The translations under genes and the position numbers were made by a program. Below are positions 42,476-50,812 of a DNA stretch of 64,000 nucleotides, one piece after another. The notes beneath the pieces are model-generated. The model was not told where the DNA came from, ran no database searches, and saw only the letters and a list, made by a program, of their open reading frames with translations. This DNA comes from UBA1424 sp041654095 (lineage in GTDB: Bacteria > Bacillota_I > Bacilli_A > RFN20 > CAG-826), in the NCBI GenBank assembly GCA_041654095.1, contig JBAZED010000006.1, forward strand, positions 3,659 through 67,658, written 5' to 3'. Every line of letters begins with the position of its first letter. The first letter of the stretch is position 1.

Positions 42476-44041
42476 ATGATGGACTTAACACTAGCCATCA
42501 TCCTGATAATTGTCTCGGCTATTGGAGGCCTGGGAATCGGCATTCTGCTTGTCTTTGTCATTCCGGGCTTGAGAGCCAAAAGCGCCAGTAAAAAAGCCGA
42601 GAAGATTATTCGTGATGCTGAAATCAAATCCGAACACATCGTCAAATCCGCGCAGATCGATGCCAAGCAAGTCGCTTATGAGATGAAGCTTGAGACCGAG
42701 AAGGAACTCAAAGAGAGAAAAGCCGAATATCTAGTCTTAGATAATAAGCTCTCGCAGCGCGAATCGAACATCGATCGCCGCGACGCGCAGCTGATCGCCA
42801 AAGAAACCGTCCTCGAAGAGAAGACGGAGACGCTCAACCGCCGCCTCAAAGAAGCGGAGCACAAAGAAGAAATTCTCCAACAAAAAATCGATTCGATCAT
42901 TCAAGAATTGGAAAAAGTCGCGCAATTATCGGTCAATGAAGCCCGCGAAGAAATCTTCCAACGGGTCGAGAGCAAACTCAGCCGCGAAATCTCCGTCTTT
43001 ATTAAAAATAAAGAAGACGAAGCGAAGGAAAAGGCTTCGGAAACCGCTCGCGAGTTAATCGGCTTAGCTATCAACAAATATGCTCAGGAAGTGACGACGG
43101 AAAGAACTGTCTCGACCGTCTCGCTGCCCAGCGATGAAATGAAGGGTCGCATCATCGGTCGCGAAGGCCGTAATATTCGCTCTCTCGAACAGCTTCTTGG
43201 CGTCGATTTGATTATCGACGACACTCCGGAAGTCATCACCGTTTCCTGCTTCGATCCCATCCGCCGCGAAATAGCCAAATTGACGCTCGAAAAACTCATC
43301 AAAGACGGTCGGATTCAACCCGGTCGCATCGAAGAAGTCATCGAGAAAGTCAAAGCCGAAGTCGATGAATCGATTCGCAAAGCCGGCGAGGAAGCCGCCT
43401 TTAAACTCGGCTTGCCGCGCATCAATAAAGAATTGCTCACTTTTGTCGGCCGCCTAAAATACCGTACCAGCTACGGTCAAAACGCTTATGATCACGCTTT
43501 AGAAGTCGCTTACTTAGCGGGCATCATGGCCGCTGAACTCGGCCTCGATCAAAATCTCGCGAAACGCGCCGGTCTTTTGCACGACATCGGCAAATCGATG
43601 GACTTTGAAGTCGACGGTTCACACGTCGAAATCGGTGTTCGCCTCGCCAAAAAGTATGGCGAGCCAGAAGTTGTCATCAATTCAATTGAGAGCCATCACG
43701 GCGATGTCGAGCCGAAATTCGTCATCTCGCACCTCGTCGCTGCCGCAGACACATTGTCAGCAGCCCGGCCGGGAGCGCGAAGTGAAACCGTCGAAAACTA
43801 CATCAAGAGAATCGAAAAGCTCGAAAATCTATGCAAATCATACGAAGGTGTTTATCAATCGTATGCGATGCAGTCCGGACGCGAGGTTCGCGTCATGGTC
43901 ATGCCTGAAAAAATCGATGATTTAGCTGCCTATAAACTCGCTCGTGACATTCGCGAAAAGATTGAAAACGAACTCACTTACCCAGGGCAGATCAAAGTTT
44001 CTGTCATCCGTGAGTATCGGGCCGTCGAAACCGCGAAATAA
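42476..44041 (+). CDS. rny: ribonuclease Y
   Basis: A 521-residue membrane-anchored endoribonuclease that starts mRNA decay. N-terminal TM (about 3-28), long coiled coil (about 35-190), KH domain with GRIIGREGRNIRSLE (about 225), and HD domain with GLLHDIGKSMD and ESHHGDVEPK. AAGGAGG lies 8 bases before ATG. Its regulators YmdB and YmcA/YlbF-type protein are encoded just downstream. Confidence 0.97.
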   Translation: MMDLTLAIILIIVSAIGGLGIGILLVFVIPGLRAKSASKKAEKIIRDAEIKSEHIVKSAQIDAKQVAYEMKLETEKELKERKAEYLVLDNKLSQRESNIDRRDAQLIAKETVLEEKTETLNRRLKEAEHKEEILQQKIDSIIQELEKVAQLSVNEAREEIFQRVESKLSREISVFIKNKEDEAKEKASETARELIGLAINKYAQEVTTERTVSTVSLPSDEMKGRIIGREGRNIRSLEQLLGVDLIIDDTPEVITVSCFDPIRREIAKLTLEKLIKDGRIQPGRIEEVIEKVKAEVDESIRKAGEEAAFKLGLPRINKELLTFVGRLKYRTSYGQNAYDHALEVAYLAGIMAAELGLDQNLAKRAGLLHDIGKSMDFEVDGSHVEIGVRLAKKYGEPEVVINSIESHHGDVEPKFVISHLVAAADTLSAARPGARSETVENYIKRIEKLENLCKSYEGVYQSYAMQSGREVRVMVMPEKIDDLAAYKLARDIREKIENELTYPGQIKVSVIREYRAVETAK

Positions 44042-44066
44042 GAGCGAGATAGAAAGTTGTTCATTA

Positions 44067-44864
44067 ATGAGAATCCTCTTTTTTGGCGATATCGTCGGCC
44101 GCAATGGCCGGCAAGTCGTCAAGCGCCATCTAGCGGAATTAGTCGAGAAGTATCACATTGATTTCGTCATTGCCAACGGCGAAAACGCCACCCATGGCAA
44201 AGGTCTGATCGAAAAGCACTACAACGAATTGATCGAGGCTGGAATCGACGTTATTACATTAGGTAATCACTACGCTCGGAAGAGCGATATCAAGCGCTAT
44301 ATTGACGAGGCCGAATGTTTAGTTCGGCCTTTGAACATCCTCAATTCACTGGGTGGAGCGGGAAGCCGAGTCTTCGAGTTCGATGGCGTGAAAATTCGCG
44401 TCACAAACCTCTTGGGAACAGCCTTTATGAAAGAGGAAGTGAACCACCCTTATTATTCTTTAAAGGATTTGCTCTCTGAAAATGAGCAAGATGAAATTCA
44501 CATCGTCGATTTTCACGGCGAAGCAACCGCCGAAAAGATGGCTTTTGCTTATGCTTTTGATGGCCAAGTCAGCGCCATTCTCGGGACGCACACTCATGTT
44601 CAGACACGCGATTATCGCCTTTTGCCGAATAAGACGGCCTACATCAGCGACATCGGCATGTGCGGCGCCTACAACGGTGTGATCGGCTTCAAAAAAGAAG
44701 AAGTCATCAATCGCACCCTCTTTGGCAAAGATGATTTATTTCAGCTCGACGAAGGCGATCAGTCGCTCTTGTCGGCCGTCGTACTCGACGTCGATAATGA
44801 CAGCAAAAAAGCTAAGGAGATATTTCCAATCTACCTTTTAGAAAACGGTCGGAACGATGGGTAG
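44067..44864 (+). CDS. ymdB: YmdB-family metallophosphoesterase
   Basis: A 265-residue dinuclear-metal phosphodiesterase: MRILFFGDIVGRNG, ANGENATHGKG, TLGNH, VDFHGEATAEK and LGTHTHVQTRD supply the metal ligands. In Bacillus it hydrolyses 2',3'-cAMP and acts with RNase Y in biofilm control. The start at 44067 aligns with the family N-terminus; an in-frame ATG 123 bases earlier overlaps rny. The end overlaps miaB by 8 bases. Confidence 0.93.
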   Translation: MRILFFGDIVGRNGRQVVKRHLAELVEKYHIDFVIANGENATHGKGLIEKHYNELIEAGIDVITLGNHYARKSDIKRYIDEAECLVRPLNILNSLGGAGSRVFEFDGVKIRVTNLLGTAFMKEEVNHPYYSLKDLLSENEQDEIHIVDFHGEATAEKMAFAYAFDGQVSAILGTHTHVQTRDYRLLPNKTAYISDIGMCGAYNGVIGFKKEEVINRTLFGKDDLFQLDEGDQSLLSAVVLDVDNDSKKAKEIFPIYLLENGRNDG

Positions 44865-46296
44865 CGAAAGGATTATTTCGAAGCCGAAATTAGACGAAGC
44901 GCGCATTCGCCAAAAGCTGATGCCGGTCCGTGATTTCGATTTCTATATCTCTGATGATGTTGAAAATTTCCTTAAAGGCAAAAAATATTATATTCGCACG
45001 TATGGCTGCCAAGCCAACATGCGCGATGAAGAAATTCTCGCCGGCATATTAACCAAGGCGGGAATGGCGAAGGTCAGCAAAGCTGTCCACGCTGATTTGA
45101 TTGTTATCAACACGTGCTGCGTCCGCGAAAACGCCGAAGATAAAGTCCTCGGTGAACTGGGCACATTAAAAGCTCTGAAAGCTGTAAAAAAAGATTTGAT
45201 CATAGCCGTTTCAGGATGCATGAGTCAAGAGGAGCACATCGTCGATTTAATCCTAGAAAAATACGATCAAGTCGACATCATCTTCGGAACTCATAACATT
45301 CATAAAATTCTGGAGTTGATCGACATTCACCTCCGCGATCAATGCCGGGTCGTCGACGTCAAAGCCCGACCTCTGGAAGTCGTCGAAAAACTGCCCTCCG
45401 TTCGCAACTCAAAATTTAAGGCTTTTGTGAATATTTCCTATGGATGCGACAAGTTTTGCACATATTGCATCGTTCCGTACACGCGCGGTCAAGAGCGGAG
45501 CCGTCCCAAAGACGAAATTCTCACTGAGTGCTGTGCTTTAGTCGCTAGTGGCTATCAAGAAATAATCTTGCTCGGTCAAAACGTCAATTCGTACGGAAAG
45601 GATTTGAAGAGCGGTATCACGTTCGCCATGCTCCTCGAAGAAGTGGCGGCACTCGGCATTCCACGACTTCGCTTTCTCACTTCCCACCCATTCGATTTTG
45701 GCGACGATATCATTGAGGCGATGGGGTGTCATGATAATATCATGAAATTCGTCCATCTTCCCGTTCAGAGCGGCAATGACGAGATTCTGATGGCGATGGG
45801 GCGCCGCTATACGCGCGAAAAATATCTAGAAATTGTTCGGAAACTGCGCACCCGCCTTCCCGGCATCGCGATCAGCACCGATATTATCGTGGGCTTTCCC
45901 AACGAAACTGAAACCCAATTCAGCCAGACGATCGATCTCGTCAGAGAAGCGCAGTACGAAAGCGCCTTCACATTTATTTACTCACCGCGAAAAGGCACGC
46001 CGGCCGCTCGTCTCGTCGACAACGTTTCGAAGAAAGAAAAATCCGCCCGTTTCAAAATCTTGACCAAAGCGCTCGAAGAGACGATCACCAAAGCATCATC
46101 TGAGATGGTAGGCAAAACTCTTGCGGTCTTAGTGGATGGATGGAGCAAAAAAGACAAGGCAGTACTGTCGGGATATACGGAAACAAACAAATTGCTCCAC
46201 TTTAAAGGCGGCGAGTCCTTGATTGGAACAATCGTTCAAGTTCGCGCTCTCGAGTCCCATACTTATTCGCTGTTAGGAGAACTGGTCGATGAGTAA
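44857..46296 (+). CDS. miaB: tRNA 2-methylthio-N6-isopentenyladenosine synthase MiaB
   Basis: A 479-residue radical-SAM methylthiotransferase. The N-terminal UPF0004 domain has YGCQAN, NTCCVREN and SGCMSQ Cys ligands for one cluster; the radical-SAM motif is YGCDKFCTYCIVPYTRG; a TRAM domain closes the C-terminus. It acts on the i6A37 made by MiaA, encoded two genes on. It overlaps ymdB by 8 bases and the next gene by 8. Confidence 0.97.
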   Translation: MGSERIISKPKLDEARIRQKLMPVRDFDFYISDDVENFLKGKKYYIRTYGCQANMRDEEILAGILTKAGMAKVSKAVHADLIVINTCCVRENAEDKVLGELGTLKALKAVKKDLIIAVSGCMSQEEHIVDLILEKYDQVDIIFGTHNIHKILELIDIHLRDQCRVVDVKARPLEVVEKLPSVRNSKFKAFVNISYGCDKFCTYCIVPYTRGQERSRPKDEILTECCALVASGYQEIILLGQNVNSYGKDLKSGITFAMLLEEVAALGIPRLRFLTSHPFDFGDDIIEAMGCHDNIMKFVHLPVQSGNDEILMAMGRRYTREKYLEIVRKLRTRLPGIAISTDIIVGFPNETETQFSQTIDLVREAQYESAFTFIYSPRKGTPAARLVDNVSKKEKSARFKILTKALEETITKASSEMVGKTLAVLVDGWSKKDKAVLSGYTETNKLLHFKGGESLIGTIVQVRALESHTYSLLGELVDE

Positions 46297-46600
46297 ACTA
46301 GATGAAGCTTTGGAAAACCTCAAACAAGAGATTGGCAACGACTCGTTGATTCAAGAATATTTCCGACTCCGCAATTTGATTACAAGCAGTGAAGAAATTC
46401 GCAGTCTAAAAAAACAAATTGACGAGGCGCAAGTTTCTCTTTCTTTAAGCATGGGAAACGAAGAAGCCCATGCGGCTAAGAAGGCGGAATACGAACAACT
46501 AGTCGCTCTTTATGATGTGCATCCACTGATCAGCAATTTTTCAAACATTCAAATCGAAGTCCATGAATTTTTGAAAAATATCGCTGATTTGCTTGAATAA
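46289..46600 (+). CDS. ymcA: YlbF/YmcA family protein
   Basis: A 103-residue helical protein: ALENLKQEIGNDSLIQEYF, FRLRNLI and later NIQIEVHEFLKNIADLL. In Bacillus YmcA follows miaB and forms the Y-complex with YlbF and YaaT, which guides RNase Y; the position after miaB and near rny supports the same job. It overlaps miaB by 8 bases. Confidence 0.85.
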   Translation: MSKLDEALENLKQEIGNDSLIQEYFRLRNLITSSEEIRSLKKQIDEAQVSLSLSMGNEEAHAAKKAEYEQLVALYDVHPLISNFSNIQIEVHEFLKNIADLLE

Positions 46601-46624
46601 AATATCATATATCGCCTTTTTAAC

Positions 46625-46630
46625 TATAAT
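46625..46630 (+). promoter_or_regulatory. -10 box 6 bases before miaA
   Basis: Perfect TATAAT, then GTAATT and the miaA ATG at 46637. No Shine-Dalgarno sequence. A transcript starting about 7 bases after the -10 would begin at the start codon. Confidence 0.6.
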
Positions 46631-46636
46631 GTAATT

Positions 46637-47509
46637 ATGATTTACGTCATCACAGGGCCGACCAATACCGGCAAGGACAGCGTTGCTATCGAACTTGCCA
46701 AGTGCCTTGGCGGGGAAATTGTCAACGCCGACGCTTTTCATGTCTACAAGCAGCTGAAGATCGGAACAAATAAACCTCGTGATGAAGATTTTTTAGGCAT
46801 TAAGCATCATCTTTTCGAGTATGTTGACGTCAGCGAAGATTATTCAATCGCCCGCTATCAAAGCGATGCTCGCCAGATAATTGAAGACCTTATCGCTCGC
46901 AATATTCCCATCATACTTCTCGGCGGAAGCGGTTTATATATTAAAGCCGCTCTATACGATTACCGTTTCAAAGATGAAACACCGGTTGATCTTTCCGAAT
47001 ATGAAAAATTGAACAACGCCGAATTGCATACCATCCTTCGAAAAGTCGATGCCGCATCGGCGGATAGAATCCATCCTCATAATCGCCGTCGCGTCTTACG
47101 CGCTCTCCAAATATATTTTTCGCAAGGCAACAAGAAATCCGATATTCCGGTGCTCAAAGACGAGGCTCCCATCTATGAGGCACAATTCTTTGGCGTCGAA
47201 TTCGATCGGGCGGATTTATATCTCCGCATCGAAAAGCGCGTCCATCGCATGATGGAAGAGGGGCTCGAAGACGAGGCCAAATCTCTGCTTGCTAGATATG
47301 GGGACAAACAACAAGCTTTTTCTGCTATCGGCTATAAAGAAATGATCGAGTATATTCATGGTCTTATCAGCAAGGAAGAAGCGATTTCGCAAATAATTGC
47401 GAATACGCGGCATTATGCCAAGCGTCAAATTACATTTGTCAGGCATCAATTTCCAATGCAATGGATAAAGAGCGCCGCGGATATCGTCGCGAACATCAAA
47501 CATGGATAA
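46637..47509 (+). CDS. miaA: tRNA dimethylallyltransferase MiaA, unusual active-site residues
   Basis: A 290-residue protein, clearly MiaA: IGTNKPRDEDFLGIKHHL, GGSGLYIKAALYDY, HPHNRRRVLRALQIY and the C-terminal TRHYAKRQITFVRHQF. Two usual motifs are changed: the P-loop reads GPTNTGKDS, with Asp where Thr/Ser follows the Lys, and the DSxQ-type motif reads NADAFHVYKQL, replacing Ser and Gln by Ala and His. Activity is therefore uncertain, although MiaB, which needs its product, is present. No ribosome site; TATAAT is 6 bases upstream. It overlaps tcdA by 8 bases. Confidence 0.85.
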   Translation: MIYVITGPTNTGKDSVAIELAKCLGGEIVNADAFHVYKQLKIGTNKPRDEDFLGIKHHLFEYVDVSEDYSIARYQSDARQIIEDLIARNIPIILLGGSGLYIKAALYDYRFKDETPVDLSEYEKLNNAELHTILRKVDAASADRIHPHNRRRVLRALQIYFSQGNKKSDIPVLKDEAPIYEAQFFGVEFDRADLYLRIEKRVHRMMEEGLEDEAKSLLARYGDKQQAFSAIGYKEMIEYIHGLISKEEAISQIIANTRHYAKRQITFVRHQFPMQWIKSAADIVANIKHG

Positions 47510-48185
47510 ACGACTCGATCGCCTCGCTTCGCTGATTGGCGCAGACAAGGTTGAAAGTTTAAAGAACAAAACGGTGTTGATCGCCGGTTTAGGCGGGGTG
47601 GGTGGCACTTGCCTCGAAAGCTTGGCCCGTTCTGGAATAGGGAGTTTTTTGCTCGTCGACTTCGATAGAGTCGATGTCACGAATTTGAACCGCCAAATTC
47701 TCTTCGTTGAACAAAATATTGGTCAACTTAAAGTTGAAGCGGCAGCGAAAAGGCTTCTATCTATTTCTAAAGAAATAAAGGTCAAAATTTTTGCGTCTCA
47801 TGTCGACGAAGAGCTTTTGAAGAACCTCGATGGCGAAGAAATCGATTTCATCATCGACGCCATCGATTCGCCGCAGGCAAAAGAATGGTTAATTTCATAT
47901 GCTTTCTATCGCGAGATAGCATTTATCTCTTCCCTTGGCATGGCCAACCGCCTCGATCCGACTGCCGTCCGCCTTTCGACATTAGACCTGACGACGGGTG
48001 ACCCTCTCGCCAAGAAAATGCGCTCTCTCCTTCGCAAGCGAAATATTGATCTGGCCAATGTCCCCGTGGTATGCTCCCTCGAAAAGCCAGTGTTGGATGG
48101 TCCGATTTTAGCGTCCGTCATGAACGTGCCTTCTGCGGCCGGGCTCGCCTTGGCGCATTACTGTTTGGAAAATCTATTAAAATAG
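47502..48185 (+). CDS. tcdA: tRNA threonylcarbamoyladenosine dehydratase-like (TcdA/ThiF family)
   Basis: A 227-residue E1-like enzyme. Nucleotide-binding text IAGLGGVGGTCLESLARSGI, then VDFDRVDVTNLNRQILF, and DAIDSPQAKEWLI. By family it cyclises t6A37 in tRNA, which fits the neighbouring tRNA37 enzymes MiaA and MiaB. ThiF/MoeB-like functions cannot be fully excluded, but no thiamine or molybdopterin gene is nearby. Confidence 0.87.
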   Translation: MDKRLDRLASLIGADKVESLKNKTVLIAGLGGVGGTCLESLARSGIGSFLLVDFDRVDVTNLNRQILFVEQNIGQLKVEAAAKRLLSISKEIKVKIFASHVDEELLKNLDGEEIDFIIDAIDSPQAKEWLISYAFYREIAFISSLGMANRLDPTAVRLSTLDLTTGDPLAKKMRSLLRKRNIDLANVPVVCSLEKPVLDGPILASVMNVPSAAGLALAHYCLENLLK

Positions 48186-48235
48186 ACTTAGCTATTGTAA
48201 AATTTCTAATAGTTAAATAACAGGAGCTATGCATT

Positions 48236-49852
48236 ATGTCACTTTTGCCTATTGATCAAATTGCCAAACAAGTCGGCATTCCTGTCGATTATCTTGAATT
48301 ATATGGAAAGTATAAAGCAAAGATTGACACAAGGATTTTTGAAATGCTCAAAGACATTCCCGACGGAAAGTTAGTTTTGGTGACGGCGATCACACCCACA
48401 AAAGCGGGCGAAGGCAAGACGACGACTTCCATCGCCCTCGCCGAAGGGATGGCGAAGATAAATCAAAAAGCCATGCTCTCACTTCGCGAACCATCATTGG
48501 GTCCGGTCTTCGGCATCAAAGGCGGAGCGACGGGCGGGGGGCTGGCATCAATCGATCCTCGCGACGATATCAATTTGCATTTTACCGGGGATATGCACGC
48601 CTTGACATCGAGCATTAATTTAATCGCGGCGATGATTGACAACCACATTTTCCAAGGCAACGAATTGCAGATAAATCCCGATCGCATCGTGTGGAAGCGC
48701 GCGATGGACATGAACGATCGCGCTCTGCGCGAAATTATCGTCGGCCGCGGTCCGAAAAATGGGACTGAAAGAAAAGAGAATTTCGTGATTACAGTCGCCT
48801 CAGAACTGATGGCCATCTTATGCCTCGCCAGCGACGCGGAAGATTTTCGAAATAGGGTTCAGCAGATTATTATTGCCTACAATTATCAAGACGAACCGAT
48901 TCGCGTCAAGGATTTAAGAATTTCTCACGCCATCATGAAGTTGATGCGCGATGCTCTGAAACCCAATCTCGTGCAGACGATTGAAAATAATCCCGTCCTA
49001 ATTCACGGCGGGCCATTTGCGAATATCGCCCACGGATGCAATTCGCTCATCGCCTTGAAATTATCGCAAAAATTAGCGCCCATCTCGATTACGGAAGCAG
49101 GCTTTGGGGCTGATCTCGGCGCGGAGAAATTCTTTGATATTGCATGTCGATTTGGAAATATGAAACCCGATGGCGTCGTCGTCGTCGCAACCTTGCGGGC
49201 TTTGAAAATGCACGGCGGCCAACTATTAGAAAAAATCAGCGAGGAAAATGTCAATGCCTTGCTTAAAGGCGTTTGCAACCTTCGCATTCACCTTGAAAAT
49301 ATCAAAAAATTCGGCGTGCCTTGCATCGTGGCCATCAACCATTTCGCCAGCGACCATCAAAGCGAGATTGAAGCCCTCGAAAAATGGTGCAAAGACAACA
49401 GTTACGCCGTCAGTTTTCTCGATGGCTATCTCAAGGGCGGCGAAGGAGCTGTCGACTTAGCGCAGAAAGTCATCAAGATGCTGGAGACTGAGCCTTCTTA
49501 TTACCAGCCTTTGTATAAGTTGGATTTGAGCATCGAAGAAAAAATCGTAAAAATCTGCAAGCAAATATACCGAGCCGGGAAAGTTGATTTTGCGGACAAG
49601 GCTAGAGAGCAGATGGCGAAGTATGAGAAAATGGGTTATGGACAATTTCCGGTCTGCATGGCAAAAACGCCCCTCTCGATGAGCGATAATCCCGAGGTCA
49701 TCGGCGCTCCAGAAGGCTTTACCATCACGATTCGCGAATTAAACCTTTCGGCGGGAGCGGGTTTCATCGTCGCCTTAACCGGTGATATCATGACGATGCC
49801 GGGACTGCCAAAAATACCGTCAGCCGTCCTCATGGAAGATTTTCCTTATTGA
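48236..49852 (+). CDS. fhs: formate-tetrahydrofolate ligase
   Basis: A 538-residue enzyme making 10-formyl-THF from formate, THF and ATP. The P-loop region TPTKAGEGKTTTSIALAEGM, SLREPSLGPVFGIKGGATGG, and LTGDIMTMPGLPKIPSA are typical. It is a little shorter than the usual 555 or so residues. ACAGGAG precedes ATG by 10 bases. It supplies one-carbon units for purines and initiator fMet-tRNA. Confidence 0.97.
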   Translation: MSLLPIDQIAKQVGIPVDYLELYGKYKAKIDTRIFEMLKDIPDGKLVLVTAITPTKAGEGKTTTSIALAEGMAKINQKAMLSLREPSLGPVFGIKGGATGGGLASIDPRDDINLHFTGDMHALTSSINLIAAMIDNHIFQGNELQINPDRIVWKRAMDMNDRALREIIVGRGPKNGTERKENFVITVASELMAILCLASDAEDFRNRVQQIIIAYNYQDEPIRVKDLRISHAIMKLMRDALKPNLVQTIENNPVLIHGGPFANIAHGCNSLIALKLSQKLAPISITEAGFGADLGAEKFFDIACRFGNMKPDGVVVVATLRALKMHGGQLLEKISEENVNALLKGVCNLRIHLENIKKFGVPCIVAINHFASDHQSEIEALEKWCKDNSYAVSFLDGYLKGGEGAVDLAQKVIKMLETEPSYYQPLYKLDLSIEEKIVKICKQIYRAGKVDFADKAREQMAKYEKMGYGQFPVCMAKTPLSMSDNPEVIGAPEGFTITIRELNLSAGAGFIVALTGDIMTMPGLPKIPSAVLMEDFPY

Positions 49853-49854
49853 GT

Positions 49855-50076
49855 ATGCAAGTTATTAATTACCAACTATTTGACATCGTCGAAATGAAAA
49901 AGGAGCACCCGTGTCTTCACCGCACAAAAAAATTTCAGATTGTGCGCGTGGGTGCCGATATTAAAATCATGTGCTTGGGCTGCGGAAACGTCATCATGCT
50001 GACCCGCTATGACTTCAATAAGCGCATTCGCAAAGTTCTTAGCCACGAAGAAGCGCCAATAAAAAACGATAAATAG
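49855..50076 (+). CDS. DUF951 family protein
   Basis: A 73-residue protein with the family pattern FDIVEMKKEHPC, then FQIVRVGADIKIMCLGCGNV, including the CxxC pair of a zinc-ribbon-like site, and RYDFNKRIRKVL. Function is unknown; in Firmicutes it is often near ychF or parB/soj. ATG at 49855 is used; a TTG two codons earlier overlaps the fhs stop. Confidence 0.82.
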   Translation: MQVINYQLFDIVEMKKEHPCLHRTKKFQIVRVGADIKIMCLGCGNVIMLTRYDFNKRIRKVLSHEEAPIKNDK

Positions 50077-50110
50077 TTTTTAAGTTTACACCCTTATATA
50101 TTGGTGTCAG

Positions 50111-50803
50111 ATGCAAACACCAGTTTTAAAGATTATCCAACTCAGCAAAACATTTTCGCTAGGCAAAAATGATTTTTTGGCACTTAAAGATATCTCGATC
50201 GCCTTTCCTAAAACCGGTTTCGTTCTCATATCAGGCAAGTCGGGATCAGGCAAATCGACGCTTCTCAATCTAATCGCCGGAATTCATAAGCCTTCTGAGG
50301 GTCACGTCTTTTATCGCGACAAAGCTATTGACGCGATGAGTGAAAGACACCTCTGTGCTTATCGAAATCGCGAACTGGGTTTCGTTTTTCAGCAGTATAA
50401 CTTATTCGATAAGCAAAGCGTTTTGTTCAACGTGATTTTACCGCTGCTAATTGATGGAAAAGGAATCGCTAAAGCCTATGAGACTGGCGAGCAGCTCCTT
50501 AAACTATATGGCATGGAGGAGATGGCGAAAAGGGATGTCGCCAAATTGTCGGGAGGAGAGAAGCAGCGCGTCGCCATCATCCGAGCCATTATCAATAATC
50601 CGGCGATTGTCCTCGCTGATGAACCGACGGGTGCCCTCGATCGTCAAAATGCCGAAAGGACCATGCTTTTTCTTAAAGAAATATCTAGCGAACGCCTAGT
50701 CATTGTCGTCTCTCATGACCTCGAATTAGTCAGGAGCTATTCAACTCGTCATATCGAGATAAAAGATGGGAAAGTCGCCCATGATAGCGGGCCTATTTGC
50801 TAA
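50111..50803 (+). CDS. ABC transporter ATPase, LolD/MacB type
   Basis: A 230-residue ATPase: Walker A SGKSGSGKSTLL (about residue 40), Q-loop FQQYNLFDKQSV, signature LSGGEKQRVAI, Walker B VLADEPTGALDRQNAE. The MacB/FtsE-like DEPTGALD text indicates a type VII exporter or mechanotransmission family. TATATT lies 8 bases before the ATG with no ribosome site. The matching permease follows 9 bases after the stop. Confidence 0.9.
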   Translation: MQTPVLKIIQLSKTFSLGKNDFLALKDISIAFPKTGFVLISGKSGSGKSTLLNLIAGIHKPSEGHVFYRDKAIDAMSERHLCAYRNRELGFVFQQYNLFDKQSVLFNVILPLLIDGKGIAKAYETGEQLLKLYGMEEMAKRDVAKLSGGEKQRVAIIRAIINNPAIVLADEPTGALDRQNAERTMLFLKEISSERLVIVVSHDLELVRSYSTRHIEIKDGKVAHDSGPIC

Positions 50804-50812
50804 ATCGAAATT

